A stretch of DNA of 64,000 bases from Chiua virens (lineage: Eukaryota; Basidiomycota; Agaricomycetes; Boletales; Boletaceae). The stretch spans positions 1,364,001 to 1,428,000 of the forward strand of contig JAHNUO010000005.1 of NCBI GenBank assembly GCA_019787685.1, written 5' to 3'. The position numbers and the translations under genes were made by a program. Below the pieces are notes generated by a model. That model saw only the letters and a program-made list of their open reading frames with translations. It ran no database searches and was not told the origin of the DNA. Shown piece by piece: positions 1 to 11,670 of this stretch. Every line of letters starts with the position of its first letter. Position 1 is the stretch's first letter.

Positions 1-1957
1 GACGAGCTTGGGGTGAGTGTCCTACGTCCGCGTCAATTTACAAGCACATCGTCGACATTATTACTCCAGGAAATCCTCAGTTACCCTCCGTCCCAACCGC
101 TGACGTCGGAGGAGAAAGACTTGATCTGGAAGTTCCGTTTCTATCTCGCAAGGGACAAGCGCGGATTAACCAAGTTCTTGAAGTCGGTCACATGGAGAGA
201 TCCCTCGGAAGTCAAGCAAGCGGTCGAAGAGTTATTACCTATGTGGACCGAGGTAGATACCGATGATGCGCTTGAGCTGCTGGGTCCCAACACCGTGGAC
301 TCCCGCGTGAGAGCATTTGCAGTCAGGCAGCTGAACCGTGCCGACGATGATGTGATTATACCCGTTTCCCATTATCATTGTCGTGTCATCGTTGATGGAC
401 ATGTTTCAGGAACTCATGATGTATCTACTGCAGCTCGTCCAAGCGCTCAAGTTCGAGAGCGCCGCCAGCGATCAACGATCGTCGCGGTCGACGACGAGTG
501 CAATTTCTTACGATGACAGTGGACTGTCCGACTTTCTGATCACTCGGGGAGTGAAGAATCGTGTGCTGGGGAACCGATTATATTGGTACCTCATGGTTGA
601 GGTCGCCCTCGAGGATAGAATGGTGGCGAAGATGTATGGGAGAGTGGTATTCAAGTTTCTAAGCAAGATACTCGAGGTGCGCACCTCCGGCCCCGGTGGC
701 CGACTGCATATTTACGTTTGCCTCTAGTCTGAAGGCGGTAGCGAACGCCGCGAGCTCATGCGAAGACAAGGGATCATGGTCGAAACGTTGGCAAAGCGTG
801 CCAGAGACATCCGAACATCCAAGGATCCGCGGCCGAAGAAGATCGAAAAGCTGCGCTCGTTCATAAACGACTCCAAGAATGGCCTCATCAACATTGCCCC
901 GCTTCCGCTACCCCTCAATGCGCGAATCGAGATTACGGGCATCAACGCGGACAAGTCGTCCGTGTTCAAATCCAATCAATTTCCATTCCTGCTCTATTTC
1001 CAATGCGTCGATGGGTCAGAGTACCCGGTCATGTTTAAAGACGGAGACGATATGCGACAGGACCAGTTGGTGTTGCAGTTGTTCACGCTAATGGACCAGT
1101 TGTTGCGGAAGGAGAATCTGGACTTGAAACTGATCCCGTACGACGTCTTGGCGACAGGGCCGTTGCAAGGTATGGCGCAATTCATTCCGAGCAAGACGAT
1201 AGCAGCGATCGTCAGCGAGCACGGAACGCTACTCAACTACCTGCGCGCAAGCCATCCAGACGAGGGAAGCGTCGGCACGTATGGGGTAGAACCGAGCGTC
1301 ATTGACACGTTCGTGCGTAGCTGTGGTACGTGTTTGGTCGCACAATCCGAGGACCGCCATTGAGACCAAGCTGTAGCCGGTTACTGCGTCGTGACGTACC
1401 TACTTGGTGTGGGAGATCGCCACTTGGATAATCTATTAGTCACCCCCGATGGTCCGTTTTCATTCTTATCCGATGCATCTATTCAAAGAGGGTACTCAAA
1501 AAATCGCCGACTGCAGGGCATTTCTTCCATGGTACTCACCAGGGTTCTCTTGTCATGTGCCTGCTGACGTATCCCCATTCTAGTCGACTTTGGCTACATT
1601 TTAGGCCGCGACCCAAAACCGTTCCCACCTCCTGTGAAAGTATGCAAAGAAATGGTCGATGGCATGGGTGGCGCACAATCCACGCATTATGCACGTTTCA
1701 AAAACTTTTGCTTTACCGCCTTTTCCATTCTGCGAAAGAGCGCAAATCTCATACTAAATCTGGTGGCGCTCATGGTCGATGCCAACATCCCGGACATCAA
1801 ACATCGCGACGTGCACGAACAGATCCAAGAAAAGTTCCGTCTCGATCTCACAGAAGAGGGAGCCATCAAACACTTTGAGGCGTTGTTGAACGAGACGTCG
1901 TACTTTACGGTCGTGCTCGATCGGATTCATGACTTGGCACAGTATTGGAGGAGTTGA
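1..1957 (+). CDS. VPS34: Phosphatidylinositol 3-kinase VPS34, 3' part
   Basis: Class III PI 3-kinase, which makes PtdIns3P on endosomes and autophagosomes. The 5' end (C2 domain) lies outside the window. Exons I support: ..351, 410-676, 728-1325, 1377-1451, 1517-1531, 1584-1957. The frame is continuous through all junctions and ends in TGA. Visible parts are the PIK helical region (exons 1-2), the ATP-lysine segment [13 protein letters not shown], the catalytic loop [11 protein letters not shown], the activation segment [14 protein letters not shown] and the conserved C-terminal YWRS. The HFFH residues between catalytic loop and DFG come from a 15-nt microexon. Without it the conserved spacing is lost, which is why I accept it. 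No damage is seen. Confidence 0.95.
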
Positions 1958-3770
1958 TGATGCCATTGTCGTACAAGATTCGCACAGGGTTAAGGGCATG
2001 TCACGCTGAGCGGACAGGATTTCGAAAGGTGCGTAATAGCGGCAATTTTTTAACGTTTTCGGGTGTGCAGTATACCACAACGAGTAGGGCGGATCGCTGG
2101 TTATAGGGTACGGATGGGGATAGGTAATTGAACCTGTTGCACCGTTACGAAAATGACCTGCACGCCCGGCCGCTAGCATTGAAAGACCTCTATTCCTCGT
2201 GTAGTGGGGGTGGCAACGGTGGAGATATGGAAGCGTCGCGGGTGTGATGAACACGTTGCATAGCTGTGTGCCGACTTGTTGACCTGCCTCTTGGAAGAAA
2301 TACTCAAAAAAATATCGAGATCAACGTTCGGCAAAAGTCAATACCGAGACTTTGGGGGGCAAGAACAGGTATAAGTTACTTTATGAATTCAACTGTTTTT
2401 CTTCATGAAAGTCTGAAGAAACTGTGTTCCGACGGGCGGGTATATCGGATCTCTGCAATTGACCCCACCGTTGATTTACATTACAGTATCAATGAAGGTT
2501 TGATGGACACGCCCCTCGTTCTGTGATAACAGCTTCTATGCCTTTTGGTGGATTCCACGGACACTGTCTGGCGTAACGAACCCATCACTTGTTGCCAGTG
2601 TCCCTTGAGACAAGGTCCGACATCCTGTGTCCTGTGCATGGCTGCAGAACTCACTTGCCTCGAACCTTGTGTATGCACATCCCCGTCGCCCAGCGCCCAG
2701 CTCAATAATACAAAGGAAGGGAAAGAAGGGGACAACAAGCTGGAAAATGAATCATGTGAGGACGGAAAACAAAGAGGTCTCGACCGACCATTTATTTTTC
2801 TTTCTTTATTAGGCACCTCCGTCCATATCCGTTTCATTCGGCGGCCAAGCACGCCGATAAGAACTGTACTTAGATGACATTCAGAATCACAGAGAATCGA
2901 GCGCGGCGACCTTGGAGAAGAAGCATGTGTGATGCCTCGCGTCTCGAACCAGTATCCGATAAACGGCAGGAGGTGGGGAATACGCGTGACGCCTCGCTCC
3001 GTGATACCCACGGATCGCGATCCCGTGCCAACGCGTTCGACGAAAATGAAACCAATTGGAGGCTGGAGCGATGGAGTCGGCGTCTTGGAAACCCCACGCT
3101 CGTTGCATTGTTCCCGTTGGGCTGGTCGCTGATCGAAGCGACGTGATCGCTGTGGGATATCCGAGGCCATGGCGGATCAAACCATTTGATTTGGACGTGG
3201 TGGCTGCTTCGACTCGGGTGTAGTCGGAAGGAGATGGAGGGGGTCTTCCGGTTGAGGTCACGATAAGCCAACGCGTGCCAACGGCCTTGTTAGAGAACAA
3301 TGCTGGGCTGGTAAGCCAATGGGACAAAGCTAGGGATTGATTGTAACGTGCCACGAAACCATTGTGACGCTTGCATTCCTACCCCTAAAAATGTCTGCTA
3401 CAAGAAGTCTGCATCGAGGAAGACACTGAGGGTGATATGGTCGGCATTGTCATGATCTTGGCATTCGATTCGTGAGTTCAGAGCATGGTGTTCGTGATTC
3501 AACGAAAGTCGCCGTTGGGCGTTGGAGCAGTGGTTCGAAAGTCGAAGGTTAGGTTTGGTTTGCCAACAGTGATTTGGCAAGAAAAAAGCTAACGGATGGC
3601 TGAATCGTGTCAAGCACGATGGGTTAGGAATCGAAAAGGCAACTTTGTGGTCGTGTTGGCTACGGGCAGGTTTGGAGGCCGAGTTCGATCACCACTCGAG
3701 TCGGAGTACCAACCAACTTACTCTGAAATGACTACATGACCACAACCACGCAGTCTTGCCGACTTCGATA
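1958..3770. other. Intergenic, no supported gene
   Basis: Long open frames on the minus strand (2481-3354) are rich in Arg and Ser, show no domain and have no convincing splice structure. I see no RNA gene or repeat. The first part presumably includes the 3' UTR of VPS34. Confidence 0.4.
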
Positions 3771-4229
3771 ACATGGCGCTGTCACCTTGCGTCTGTGTTA
3801 CGTTCCGTGTCAAAAGCTTCTCTCAGCGTCCAAATACCAATCGGATGAGATCTTGCCCTTATGAAGACACTGCACTCCAGATTCAGGTGACGGAAACCAC
3901 TCCAGGGGCTAACATCATGTATACGTATGACTGGAGTACCAGTGGACGGCAATCAAGGTATGAATCCCACGCAGCGTGTAATACTTCATTCAGGGCTCGG
4001 AGGAAGTTCATCGTTGGTTGACACTACTACCGCGCTGTGGAGCGTGACCACTCGGGATACCTTACGAGTGTCATGTCTGGAGGTTCGGCTTATGGCATGT
4101 TCACCGGAAACTACTGCGAAACGAAGATCTGCGACCCTTGCTGGACGTCTCCTTGCCATTCGGGCCAGTGCAAGGCACTTTCCGCCACGTGCACCAGTCA
4201 ACACTCTCGTTCCGCCTTGCCAATGTATG

Positions 4230-4960
4230 GTCGTCTAACCCAAATCAGATCGTAAGAAGACCAATCTTACCGCACACCGCCAGCAAGCATCATTTCTCCA
4301 ACTTCTCTCGTCGGGTACTACGACACTGCGACCGGTGTTCCGGCGTCTTCTAACCTTACGGAAACTGTCGACTTTGGACACCTCGCTAACTGAATATGCG
4401 CATCACCATCATCAGCCTCCTCAAGGTCCTTGGAGGTGGCGTAGTCTGCCGAAATCTTCCATAGCAAGATTCACCTTCAATGGCGTCCCCGACATCTGTG
4501 ATAGTCAGGTAAAACGAATCCGGTCCGAAATCCAAAGCACTGGATGGTTTGGGCGTTTTCAAGCACGTAACGCTTACCAAGGTATGTTTTCGGCTTACAT
4601 GTTCAACGTGATTGATCGCTGCGGAGTCCGCCATCGCAAGTACAAGGGAAACCGATCCAAGCCTTCATTTATGATCACAATCGACATTATGTTCTCGCTT
4701 GAATTGGCTATCACCAGGGCCCTTGGTCGTTCCGGCTCCATGTTGGGCCAATTCCAATCGCTTGGATGCTCTCCGATGCCAATGGATTCATTCCTCTTCG
4801 TGACCCCTCCATCTCCTCCCATCTGTTCACATGCCGTTTGGAGAGCCCTCCACAATGGTTTCTGAACACATAAATACCACCCGGACGGATGAGATATCGA
4901 CAACACTGTTGGATCCTCATCTCCTTACCTTCGTACGCTAACTTCCCTCACGACACATAC
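4230..4960 (+). repeat. Diverged duplicated flank, copy 1
   Basis: Resembles 14690-15400. Shared landmarks are the peptide-like stretch SLVG..TVDF at about 4310-4380 versus SLVG..AVDF at 14760-14830, the phrase GATGCTCTCCGATGCC about 200 bases before the zinc-finger start, and a TAAATACC box. Both copies hold fragments of a possible secreted-type reading frame, but neither is open throughout. I read this as a decayed gene plus promoter that was duplicated together with the downstream zinc-finger gene. Confidence 0.5.
4869..4879 (+). promoter_or_regulatory. TATA-like box of zinc-finger gene at 4966
   Basis: CATAAATACCA lies about 95 bases before the ATG. The same element (CTTAAATACCA) stands about 100 bases before the paralogue at 15402, so the position is conserved between copies. 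Confidence 0.45.
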
Positions 4961-4965
4961 ATACC

Positions 4966-5405
4966 ATGGCTCACGTGGCTCAAGAGCTTTACAACAGCAA
5001 CTTCACGGATGCAGTGAGCTTAGGTTAATTTGAGCTGATGAGATAGTTTTAACCGGACCTCAGGATGTGCCAATCCTGTTGCATTATGCATCTGTGGCAT
5101 CCCATCCCCAAAACTGCTACCACACTTGTTATTGGATGACACCCTATGGCGTTTGCAACACGCAAATCCTGGGGCACGACCTTTCCGAACATCTGCGCAC
5201 TTGTCACGGCGTTTCCGGTCCGGAAAAGGCGTTACTCAGGTGTCACTGGCATAATTGCTTGGGCGAAATGAGGAAAGAGAGTTTGGCCCGGCATATCCAA
5301 GAGATCCATCTTGAATGGAAATACGTATGCCCAAACTGCTCGGAGCGATTCACTCGCAACTACACGATGCAAGGCCACATATCCAGGAAACACTCGGGCA
5401 ACTGA
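4966..5405 (+). CDS. Small three-finger C2H2-type protein, compact form, copy A
   Basis: Exons 4966-5013 and 5064-5405 give 129 aa. The 16-residue first exon ends NFTDA, as in the 15402 copy. Three fingers are visible: an atypical C-x8-C-x11-H-x4-H containing GVCNTQILG, then C-x4-C-x11-H-x4-H (CHWHNC..RHIQEIH), then a classical C-x2-C-x12-H-x4-H (CPNC..HISRKH). The second and third are joined by LEWKY. The TGA at 5403 is followed by a GTGAGT-type intron that copies B and C use inside the coding end. No function can be named; nucleic-acid binding is inferred from the fingers only. Confidence 0.75.
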
Positions 5406-6336
5406 GTATTGTATCTGCTGTGAGTAACCTTCCTGGCAACATTCTCTCCGAAACACTGTCTGATACATTCCGCGATGCAGATAGGAACAGCTGGGCTGTA
5501 TACTCCATCGATATACGAGCGCATGTGTTGGCTATATCCCTTACCCCGCTCTCTGGATACATTACTTCATACTTACGTTTTGGGTTAGTGTAGCATCAAC
5601 GTCGATGGTGACCTTAGCCCGGAATGCATATATTTCATCATCTCCGAACGCCTTGGAAAGGCATCAACTACTAATTAACATTGACATCCTCTTGGTTTGC
5701 CAGAATCGAGGGTGGGTGAGTCCCATGCGGAGGACACAACGGAATGAAAATCACCCGAGAAGAACTCGCCAGGCCGCAACTTGGAGTTGGCGCGTGCCTT
5801 GGCAAGCTGTGCAGACTAAAATCATTACCGCGTGTCGTGTTGATCCCTTATCACTAGTAACGTGATCAAAGTTGGCGCAGGGTCAAGCGTTCATTTGCCA
5901 ACGTCAGGCGCGCCATTTTGGGACCGCACTGACAACAGTGACTATGCCCCCGGACTTGGCTTTGCATCCGATACGATGTTCGTCTGGGTTTGTTTTCTCT
6001 TTTTGAACAACATTGAATCGTGACTTCAAGTTTTTCCAAGCTCGATCAACAAGCCTGTAGGCTCTGTACCATCCCAAATTCGCATAGAGCACGGTGAAAT
6101 GCGCTCCATACGGCGTTCGCACCGGTATCTGATTTGGCTTCCGAGACCCTGTACGCCAGGCTCATTCAGCGCCTCGAAACGAGGATCGCACGTTCACTAG
6201 AATGAGTGGGACATAAAGCACCGCGTTTCTAGCGATTCCGACTTCCCACTCTTTAAGCTGCTCTTTAGCATACCGCCCCCGCTGACTTTCATCATCCTAC
6301 CCCAATACGCTGGTCCCCTCCCGCCTCACATTCACT
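5406..6336. other. Intergenic, holds duplicated flank
   Basis: Contains the 3' UTR intron of copy A and the segment at 5771-5990 that recurs at 8041-8330. No other gene is seen. Confidence 0.4.
5771..5990 (+). repeat. Duplicated flank block X, copy 1
   Basis: Shares CCTTGGCAAGC.GT, GACTAAAATCAT, the GTGATC.AAGTTGG phrase and a GGACCGCACTG phrase with 8041-8330. It lies downstream of zinc-finger copy A. The second copy has no intact zinc-finger gene before it, which suggests a lost unit. Confidence 0.55.
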
Positions 6337-6853
6337 ATGGCTCAAGACCTGCCTTCCAGCCATGGAATCACGAACTTGAACGCGGTGAGCCTGCGTGAAA
6401 TTAGACTCAAAAATACTGTACTGACTCGGACCCCCTGCTAATTAAATCCAGGGCGAACAAATGCCCTTGTATTATGCATTACTTGCGAGCGATCCTCAGA
6501 ACATCCATCATGCTTGCTTTTGGGCGACTGCCCATGGTCCCTGCAATAAAGCAGTTTTAGGTTCTGAGTTTGCCGAGCATTTGCGCTCCTGTCACGACAT
6601 CACTGTTGCGGACGGCGTACAGTTGAATTGCCTCTGGTCTGGCTGCTCGACCGAACTGAAGAAAGAGAGCTTGATGCGACATATCCAAGAGAAGCACCTC
6701 GAGTGGAGGTATGCATGCCCAGTGTGCGGAGAGCGGTTCACTCGCAACTACACGAGGCAGAACCATCTCAGGAGGCACGAGGCCAACTATCTCGTCTGTG
6801 AGTTGCACTGTTGGTGTGCCCTTCCGCAGCACTGTTTGACGCTTTCCCTAGAG
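6337..6853 (+). CDS. Small three-finger C2H2-type protein, compact form, copy B
   Basis: Exons 6337-6384, 6452-6797 and a 2-nt terminal exon 6852-6853; the stop TAG is then split T|AG by the last intron. If that intron is retained, the frame runs on to 6955. The upstream stop present in copy A is lost (AACTGA became AACTAT). The 5' exon diverged (MAQDLPSSHG..) but keeps the same phase-0 intron. Finger 1 reads CFWATAHGPC, finger 2 CLWSGC and finger 3 CPVC..HLRRH; the last is one residue shorter than its paralogues. Confidence 0.7.
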
Positions 6854-7040
6854 GCATGTCCAAGTTATACGCCTAGACCTCATCAAGACCGTGACGCCCG
6901 CATCTTGCCTATGTTAATTATTTTCCATGGCACTCCTCGGTTCCTTGTGTACTAGTATACCGGCGTTCCATATGTAGCTTGACCGTGACCCATGTATTTT
7001 GCCCCATCCACTGGAATTGTTTTTATCTCCTCGGCAGACG

Positions 7041-7360
7041 TGGGCGTGATCAGTGACAAGCCAACGAGTCGGTACTCGGCAAAGATACTGCCACGTGCCT
7101 TGGCAAGCTGTGTTCCCGATATGAAGTCCATCAGATTAGGGACACCGTGAGGGTAACTTCATTCCAAACAACGCGGCGCTGAGCGCTCCTATGACATGTG
7201 TACTGTTCCCGGGAGTTTGCGACTATGAATGCAACCTGATCCGGGTATCTCGTGGACACGACGCGTCGTGTACTATATGTGCATACATTCAGGTCCATCT
7301 GAATCATGATGGATGATGATGTCCGAGTTCTACTAGCCAACACTGAGAGTCCGTACACGC
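7041..7360 (+). repeat. Duplicated flank block Y, copy 1
   Basis: Matches 11089-11400: GTGACAA.CCAACG, TTGGCAAGCTGTGTT, ATATGAAGTCCATCAGATTA, and TACACGCGT near the end. It lies downstream of zinc-finger copy B, and its partner lies downstream of the fused copy C, so gene and flank were duplicated as one unit. Confidence 0.65.
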
Positions 7361-8040
7361 GTCAGCCACGCCAATATCCAAAGCCATTCGACAAATTGAA
7401 TAAATCAACGATTTCTGAGCTTACGCTTCAGCAAGTGTTCAAAGATAGCAGGAGTCACATCTGAAGGTCGCAAGTTGCACTTGACCGATCTACGCAACGC
7501 TCCTATCTTACCTTCGATCGCGGGCGAGCTTGAAGGATCCACATCAAACAACAAGCAGGAACGTAGATCCTCGTGCGAATCGCTGCTAGCAGGTGTGTAT
7601 TACAGTTCTGAGGATTAAAATAAAATATTAAAGGGCCAGGCCTTCAGGAGAGATGTCAGTGCAACAGCATGATCAAGCGAAAGTATTGAAGTCAACAAAC
7701 CGTTCAAGATAAGACTTGTTGGGCTTGAAGGCTTGAAGGTTCGCTAATGATAGATTCCTCCGGACCAACCGTAACCTATTAGTGAACTCGGAGTGGAGTA
7801 TTTAGGGACGAGAAGCGCCAAAGCTGTCGAGACATTCTCTGCCTGCTTCTCCTTCTCCACCTCATCCGAGTCGGACCATCATTCTACAAAGTCATCCGAA
7901 TCAAAAGAGAATTGCAAAGTCACATTCGCGCCATATTTCGCCTCCTGGTTGCTGGCGGTCAAAGTTACTACGTAATTTACATTCTTATCCTTTTCAAGTT
8001 GGTTTGCCAGATCCGAACGGGAAGTGAGACGATGAGATGT

Positions 8041-8330
8041 CGCTAAGCGGTTGGAGTGCTTTGACGCGTACCTTGGCAAGCCGTCCCGACGTGACTAAAA
8101 TCATCATCGCGTGTTTTCCACTACACACATAACTTACTAATGTTAGCGTGATCGAAGTTGGTGCACTGGTAGGTTCAGGCAAGTTCACTCACCAAATTAC
8201 CAACTCTGGCCCGTCCCTAAGTTAGACTCCTTTTGGACCGCACTGGCACCAGTGACCACGACTCGGATACTCCGAGACTGGAGTGTGCACGCCTGTGACG
8301 CAAGACATTCGATGTGCTTGTGATGTTCGT
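8041..8330 (+). repeat. Duplicated flank block X, copy 2
   Basis: Diverged partner of 5771-5990; see that entry for the shared phrases. Confidence 0.5.
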
Positions 8331-8768
8331 CGCGCGGTTTTGACGGCTTACAGGATCTGGTTGTCTCAGAAATTCTGCAAGCGTCGTCGGCTCAACGTCC
8401 GAGTCTTCCCTTCCGATAAGTAGCATCAGTTCAGTTAGAACGCGGCGGCGGCGGCTCTGGCCAGCACCAGGTAATACGACGAAGTCCCGGGCCTCTCCCG
8501 TCAACTAACCATCACGCGTCCACATCCAAAGTTCGATGTGGCAGGGTTCATATTATGTGTCCATACGGCAGTGTATTACATCATGGGGTTCTGTTGAAAT
8601 ATGGGTGATTTGCTAATAAAATCCACCACCGCAGCGGGAATATGCGGTTACGTGCAGTAGGTCTGGCATCCGTTATGCATCTTTCTTTCACAGCTTTCCA
8701 CGTTGTCAACTCCATCCCCTCAGGCCTCAGCGCTCAGCCTTGCCTTCCATTCTACCATTGAGACTAAA

Positions 8769-10914
8769 ATGTCCAGACAGTCCCTGGAGTGTCGTAAGGC
8801 TCCACACGACGTATACTCCAGACACTTGATCTCGCACCGTGGATATCCTTTGTTCATCCCGGAGCTGAAGATCCAGCTTCCGAAGGATTACCAAGATCAT
8901 GGGCTCAAGATCGGGGATGTCGGCTACGTCGTTCCTGGACAAGGTTGTTTCGAGGTCCTCTTTAACATATGCCTTCCGCTCGATCATGATCTTCATCGGG
9001 CCAGGCGCCTCCCCAAGAACTTTCAACCGATCACCCTCGATGAACTTGACATCGCAAGTTATACTGATGTGGAGGACGCCGGGCGTGTCATTTCGTCGGC
9101 TTCCGTCACAAAGATAGAAGTCAGTCCTATCGAGCAACCGTGCGTCTGCCTCAGTGGCAACCAACAATGACAGATAGGAAACTCATAATGATGATGTTGC
9201 ACTACAGGTCCGACTACAATTTTACGCTTTCCTCTAGCGAAGGCGCACTGCTGATTCTCCCACAAGGCGCTGACCAGCATACACTCCAATGTGACCGACT
9301 ATTTGGAGAGTATGCGAGGCATCACGCAGTTGAATGGTACAGATTTGTTGAAGAAGATCTCAAGCGAACGATTTCTCCTGACTCTCTTTATCTTATTACC
9401 GGGTTTTACAAGTCGCCCTCGTGGGCGCTCGCGTCATTTCAGAAGTCTGAAGGTTCCGGAGAAACCTCTGCCCGATTCAAGGTCACGCCACAGGAGGGAG
9501 ATGCTATCGTTCGGGGATACAATTGGAGCACCACGTGCCATTTAGAGAGGCGTATGGGACCTAAAAGATACAACGGAAATGCTAACCAAGCAGTATATAT
9601 CAGTGGATTCAAAATAGCCGTCAGGGATGAGCCAGTTGGCAGGAAGAAGATTTCGGTCAAGATAGAGGAACCATCTACTCATCCCCCGCGCGAAGCATTC
9701 ACAGACACTGTGGACTCGGAAGCACTGGATGAATCCCAAGGGAGCGAATCTAGCGAATCGACACGTGCCAATCAAGGCAGTTCGACGAACCCTGGCGTGC
9801 AACACACACTTCGCCACATATCACTCCGGTGTATACCACAAGTATCACAGGTTTGTCACCATAATCACCATACTTACTACGACTGACACACACCAGCCCT
9901 TTCATCCTTCTGACGTTATCAACCGATTTTTGCTTCAAAAGGTTTCCATCATACTCTGAGCTGAAACTGGGCTGGGATACACACTACTGACTTATTCCTT
10001 TAGGAGCCTTTTGCGACCGTCGCTATTACACACGATAGCCAGTGGGGTCCTCTCCTCAAAAGCGTGCGTCCGATTGTTTCCCTTTTAACTTTCTAAACGA
10101 ATTTAAAGGCTAATGGGCCACTTGAACCCCATGACTTCACGAATGAGCACTTGGTAGAGGAACTACTGTCCGAGAAATACATTATCGTGTCACAGGACGG
10201 TCGGTACCTCCCCATTATGCCCCGACAATCATTCACTTGCTGCAGGCGCTGTTTTCCTTGCCAACCGTGGAAAGAACACTGGTGACATCAGTGGTACTGA
10301 TATCAACAAACACACGTCAGAAAGGGTCCTCGCGGGCGCGGTGAGCTTTCGTTCTTTCGAATTGGGAAATAGTGTTCCTGACCACATTACCGTCACACAT
10401 TACCTCCATCACACACCTGTACTACTCACCAAGGTTCAGGTGCAGCCTTACAACCAAGACTTTACGGATACGGTGGGCTCCATGATTCAAGTAATCCAGG
10501 ATGAACAGAATCATGCATCGTTTGCGAACGACCCCCAGAACTTCTATCATACGTGCTTTTGGGTGACTCCCCACGGTCCATGCAACACGCGAATTCTAGG
10601 TTCTGAGATTTCCGATCATTTGCGTTCCTGTCACGGCGTCACTGTTCCGGACGACGTAGTATCAATATGCCGCTGGTCTGGCTGCTCGACCGAGTTGAGA
10701 AAAGGGTGCTTAGCGCGGCATATCCAAGAGAGGCACCTCGAATGGAAGTACCCATGCCCACAGTGCGGAGAGCGGTTCACTCGCAAGTACACAAGGCAAA
10801 GCCATCTCAGTCGGAAGCATGGGCAATTGAGTGATATCGTTCTTGCCTGTGAGTTATGCCGTGGTATGGCCCTCCAATGTATCATTTGATGCTTCCCTCC
10901 AGAAACGTGTATCT
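8769..10914 (+). CDS. Fusion: basidiomycete HRGYPLF-family protein plus three zinc fingers
   Basis: Exons 8769-9139, 9208-9850, 9897-9941, 10004-10063, 10109-10199, 10246-10340, 10434-10848 and 10913-10914; the sum is 1722 nt or 573 aa. Residues 1 to about 435 match an uncharacterised family common in agarics: HRGYPLFIPE, KIGDVGYV, FNICLP, SSEGALLILPQGA, FYKSPSWALASF, FHPSDVINRFLL and VAITHDSQWG. The rest is the compact zinc-finger module (CFWVTPHGPC, CRWSGC, CPQC). At the junction the start codon of the zinc-finger exon is AAG instead of ATG. The 93-nt intron 10341-10433 is a whole number of codons without a stop, so the frame is continuous spliced or unspliced. The stop is split T|AA. Function is unknown. 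Confidence 0.7.
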
Positions 10915-11670
10915 GAAAGTTCAGGCTGTATGCCGTTCACGTACATGTCAGCTATGCCCAAGCCGTCGTGGATGATTAATATTGATTCATCCGAGTCAGT
11001 GCTCTTGTTTATGTCTAGTTTGAATCATATGTTTTGTCGCTGCCGCTTTAACTCGATTTCTCTTCCCTATCCCTTCGGCAGTATGATCCAGTGACAAACC
11101 AACGGGTTGGCAATGGGCTAAAATGCTTTCGCGTGGCTTGGCAAGCTGTGTTGCCGAAATTGCTGATAATATGAAGTCCATCAGATTAACAGTGTCACCG
11201 GTAATTTCATTCGAAACTACGTCTGCTTGAGCGTTCCAATGACATGCGTACCGTTCCAGGAGGCTTAACAGTTTTCGATTCTCCTCGAACGTGGCATGAC
11301 GGGCATCTCGTAAACTCGACGCATGCTTCTGTGATACATGTATTCAGGCCCGATTCACCGCTTGGGCTGGCCAACAGCCGTACACGCGTTGGTCACACCA
11401 CTGATCACTCAAACACAAGGTGTCAATGTGGTAAAGAGTGCGAGATACGATTTTGCAAATTCGACAAACATAACTTAGTTCTAGTAGGAGGTGCTCGATG
11501 TGGGTAAATACATTGCTTGTGCCCGTTGCTTACTTAAATACGCGAGTAATGAACTAAGTAGGTAGGTTGATGGATCATCCTCACTAATAGTGGTAAGCTA
11601 TAATATGTTAATCCATACGATCGTCCTCGCAAAAAATAAAATAAAGTGCGGTTCTATGCGCAGTGTCTCG
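10915..11670. other. Intergenic, holds duplicated flank block Y copy 2
   Basis: Apart from 11089-11400, which pairs with 7041-7360, nothing recognisable is seen. 11560-11650 is AT-rich and may include the 3' UTR of the minus-strand transporter. Confidence 0.4.
11089..11400 (+). repeat. Duplicated flank block Y, copy 2
   Basis: Partner of 7041-7360, with small insertions. Shared phrases are given there. Confidence 0.65.

Larger units (their letters stand above)
6854..8768. other. Intergenic with two duplicated flank blocks
   Basis: Holds block Y copy 1 (7041-7360) and block X copy 2 (8041-8330). Reading frames here are short and unsupported. It is a likely site of a lost zinc-finger unit. 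Confidence 0.4.

Noticed and set aside
2481..3354. Long overlapping minus-strand frames behind VPS34
   Set aside because: Composition is Arg/Ser/Pro-like on both frames, as expected from GC-rich noncoding DNA; no motif, no splice pattern.
9140..9207. Possible alternative start of a separate gene at 9140
   Set aside because: A 68-nt intron joins the two frames with matching phase and restores the known family order, so one gene is more likely.
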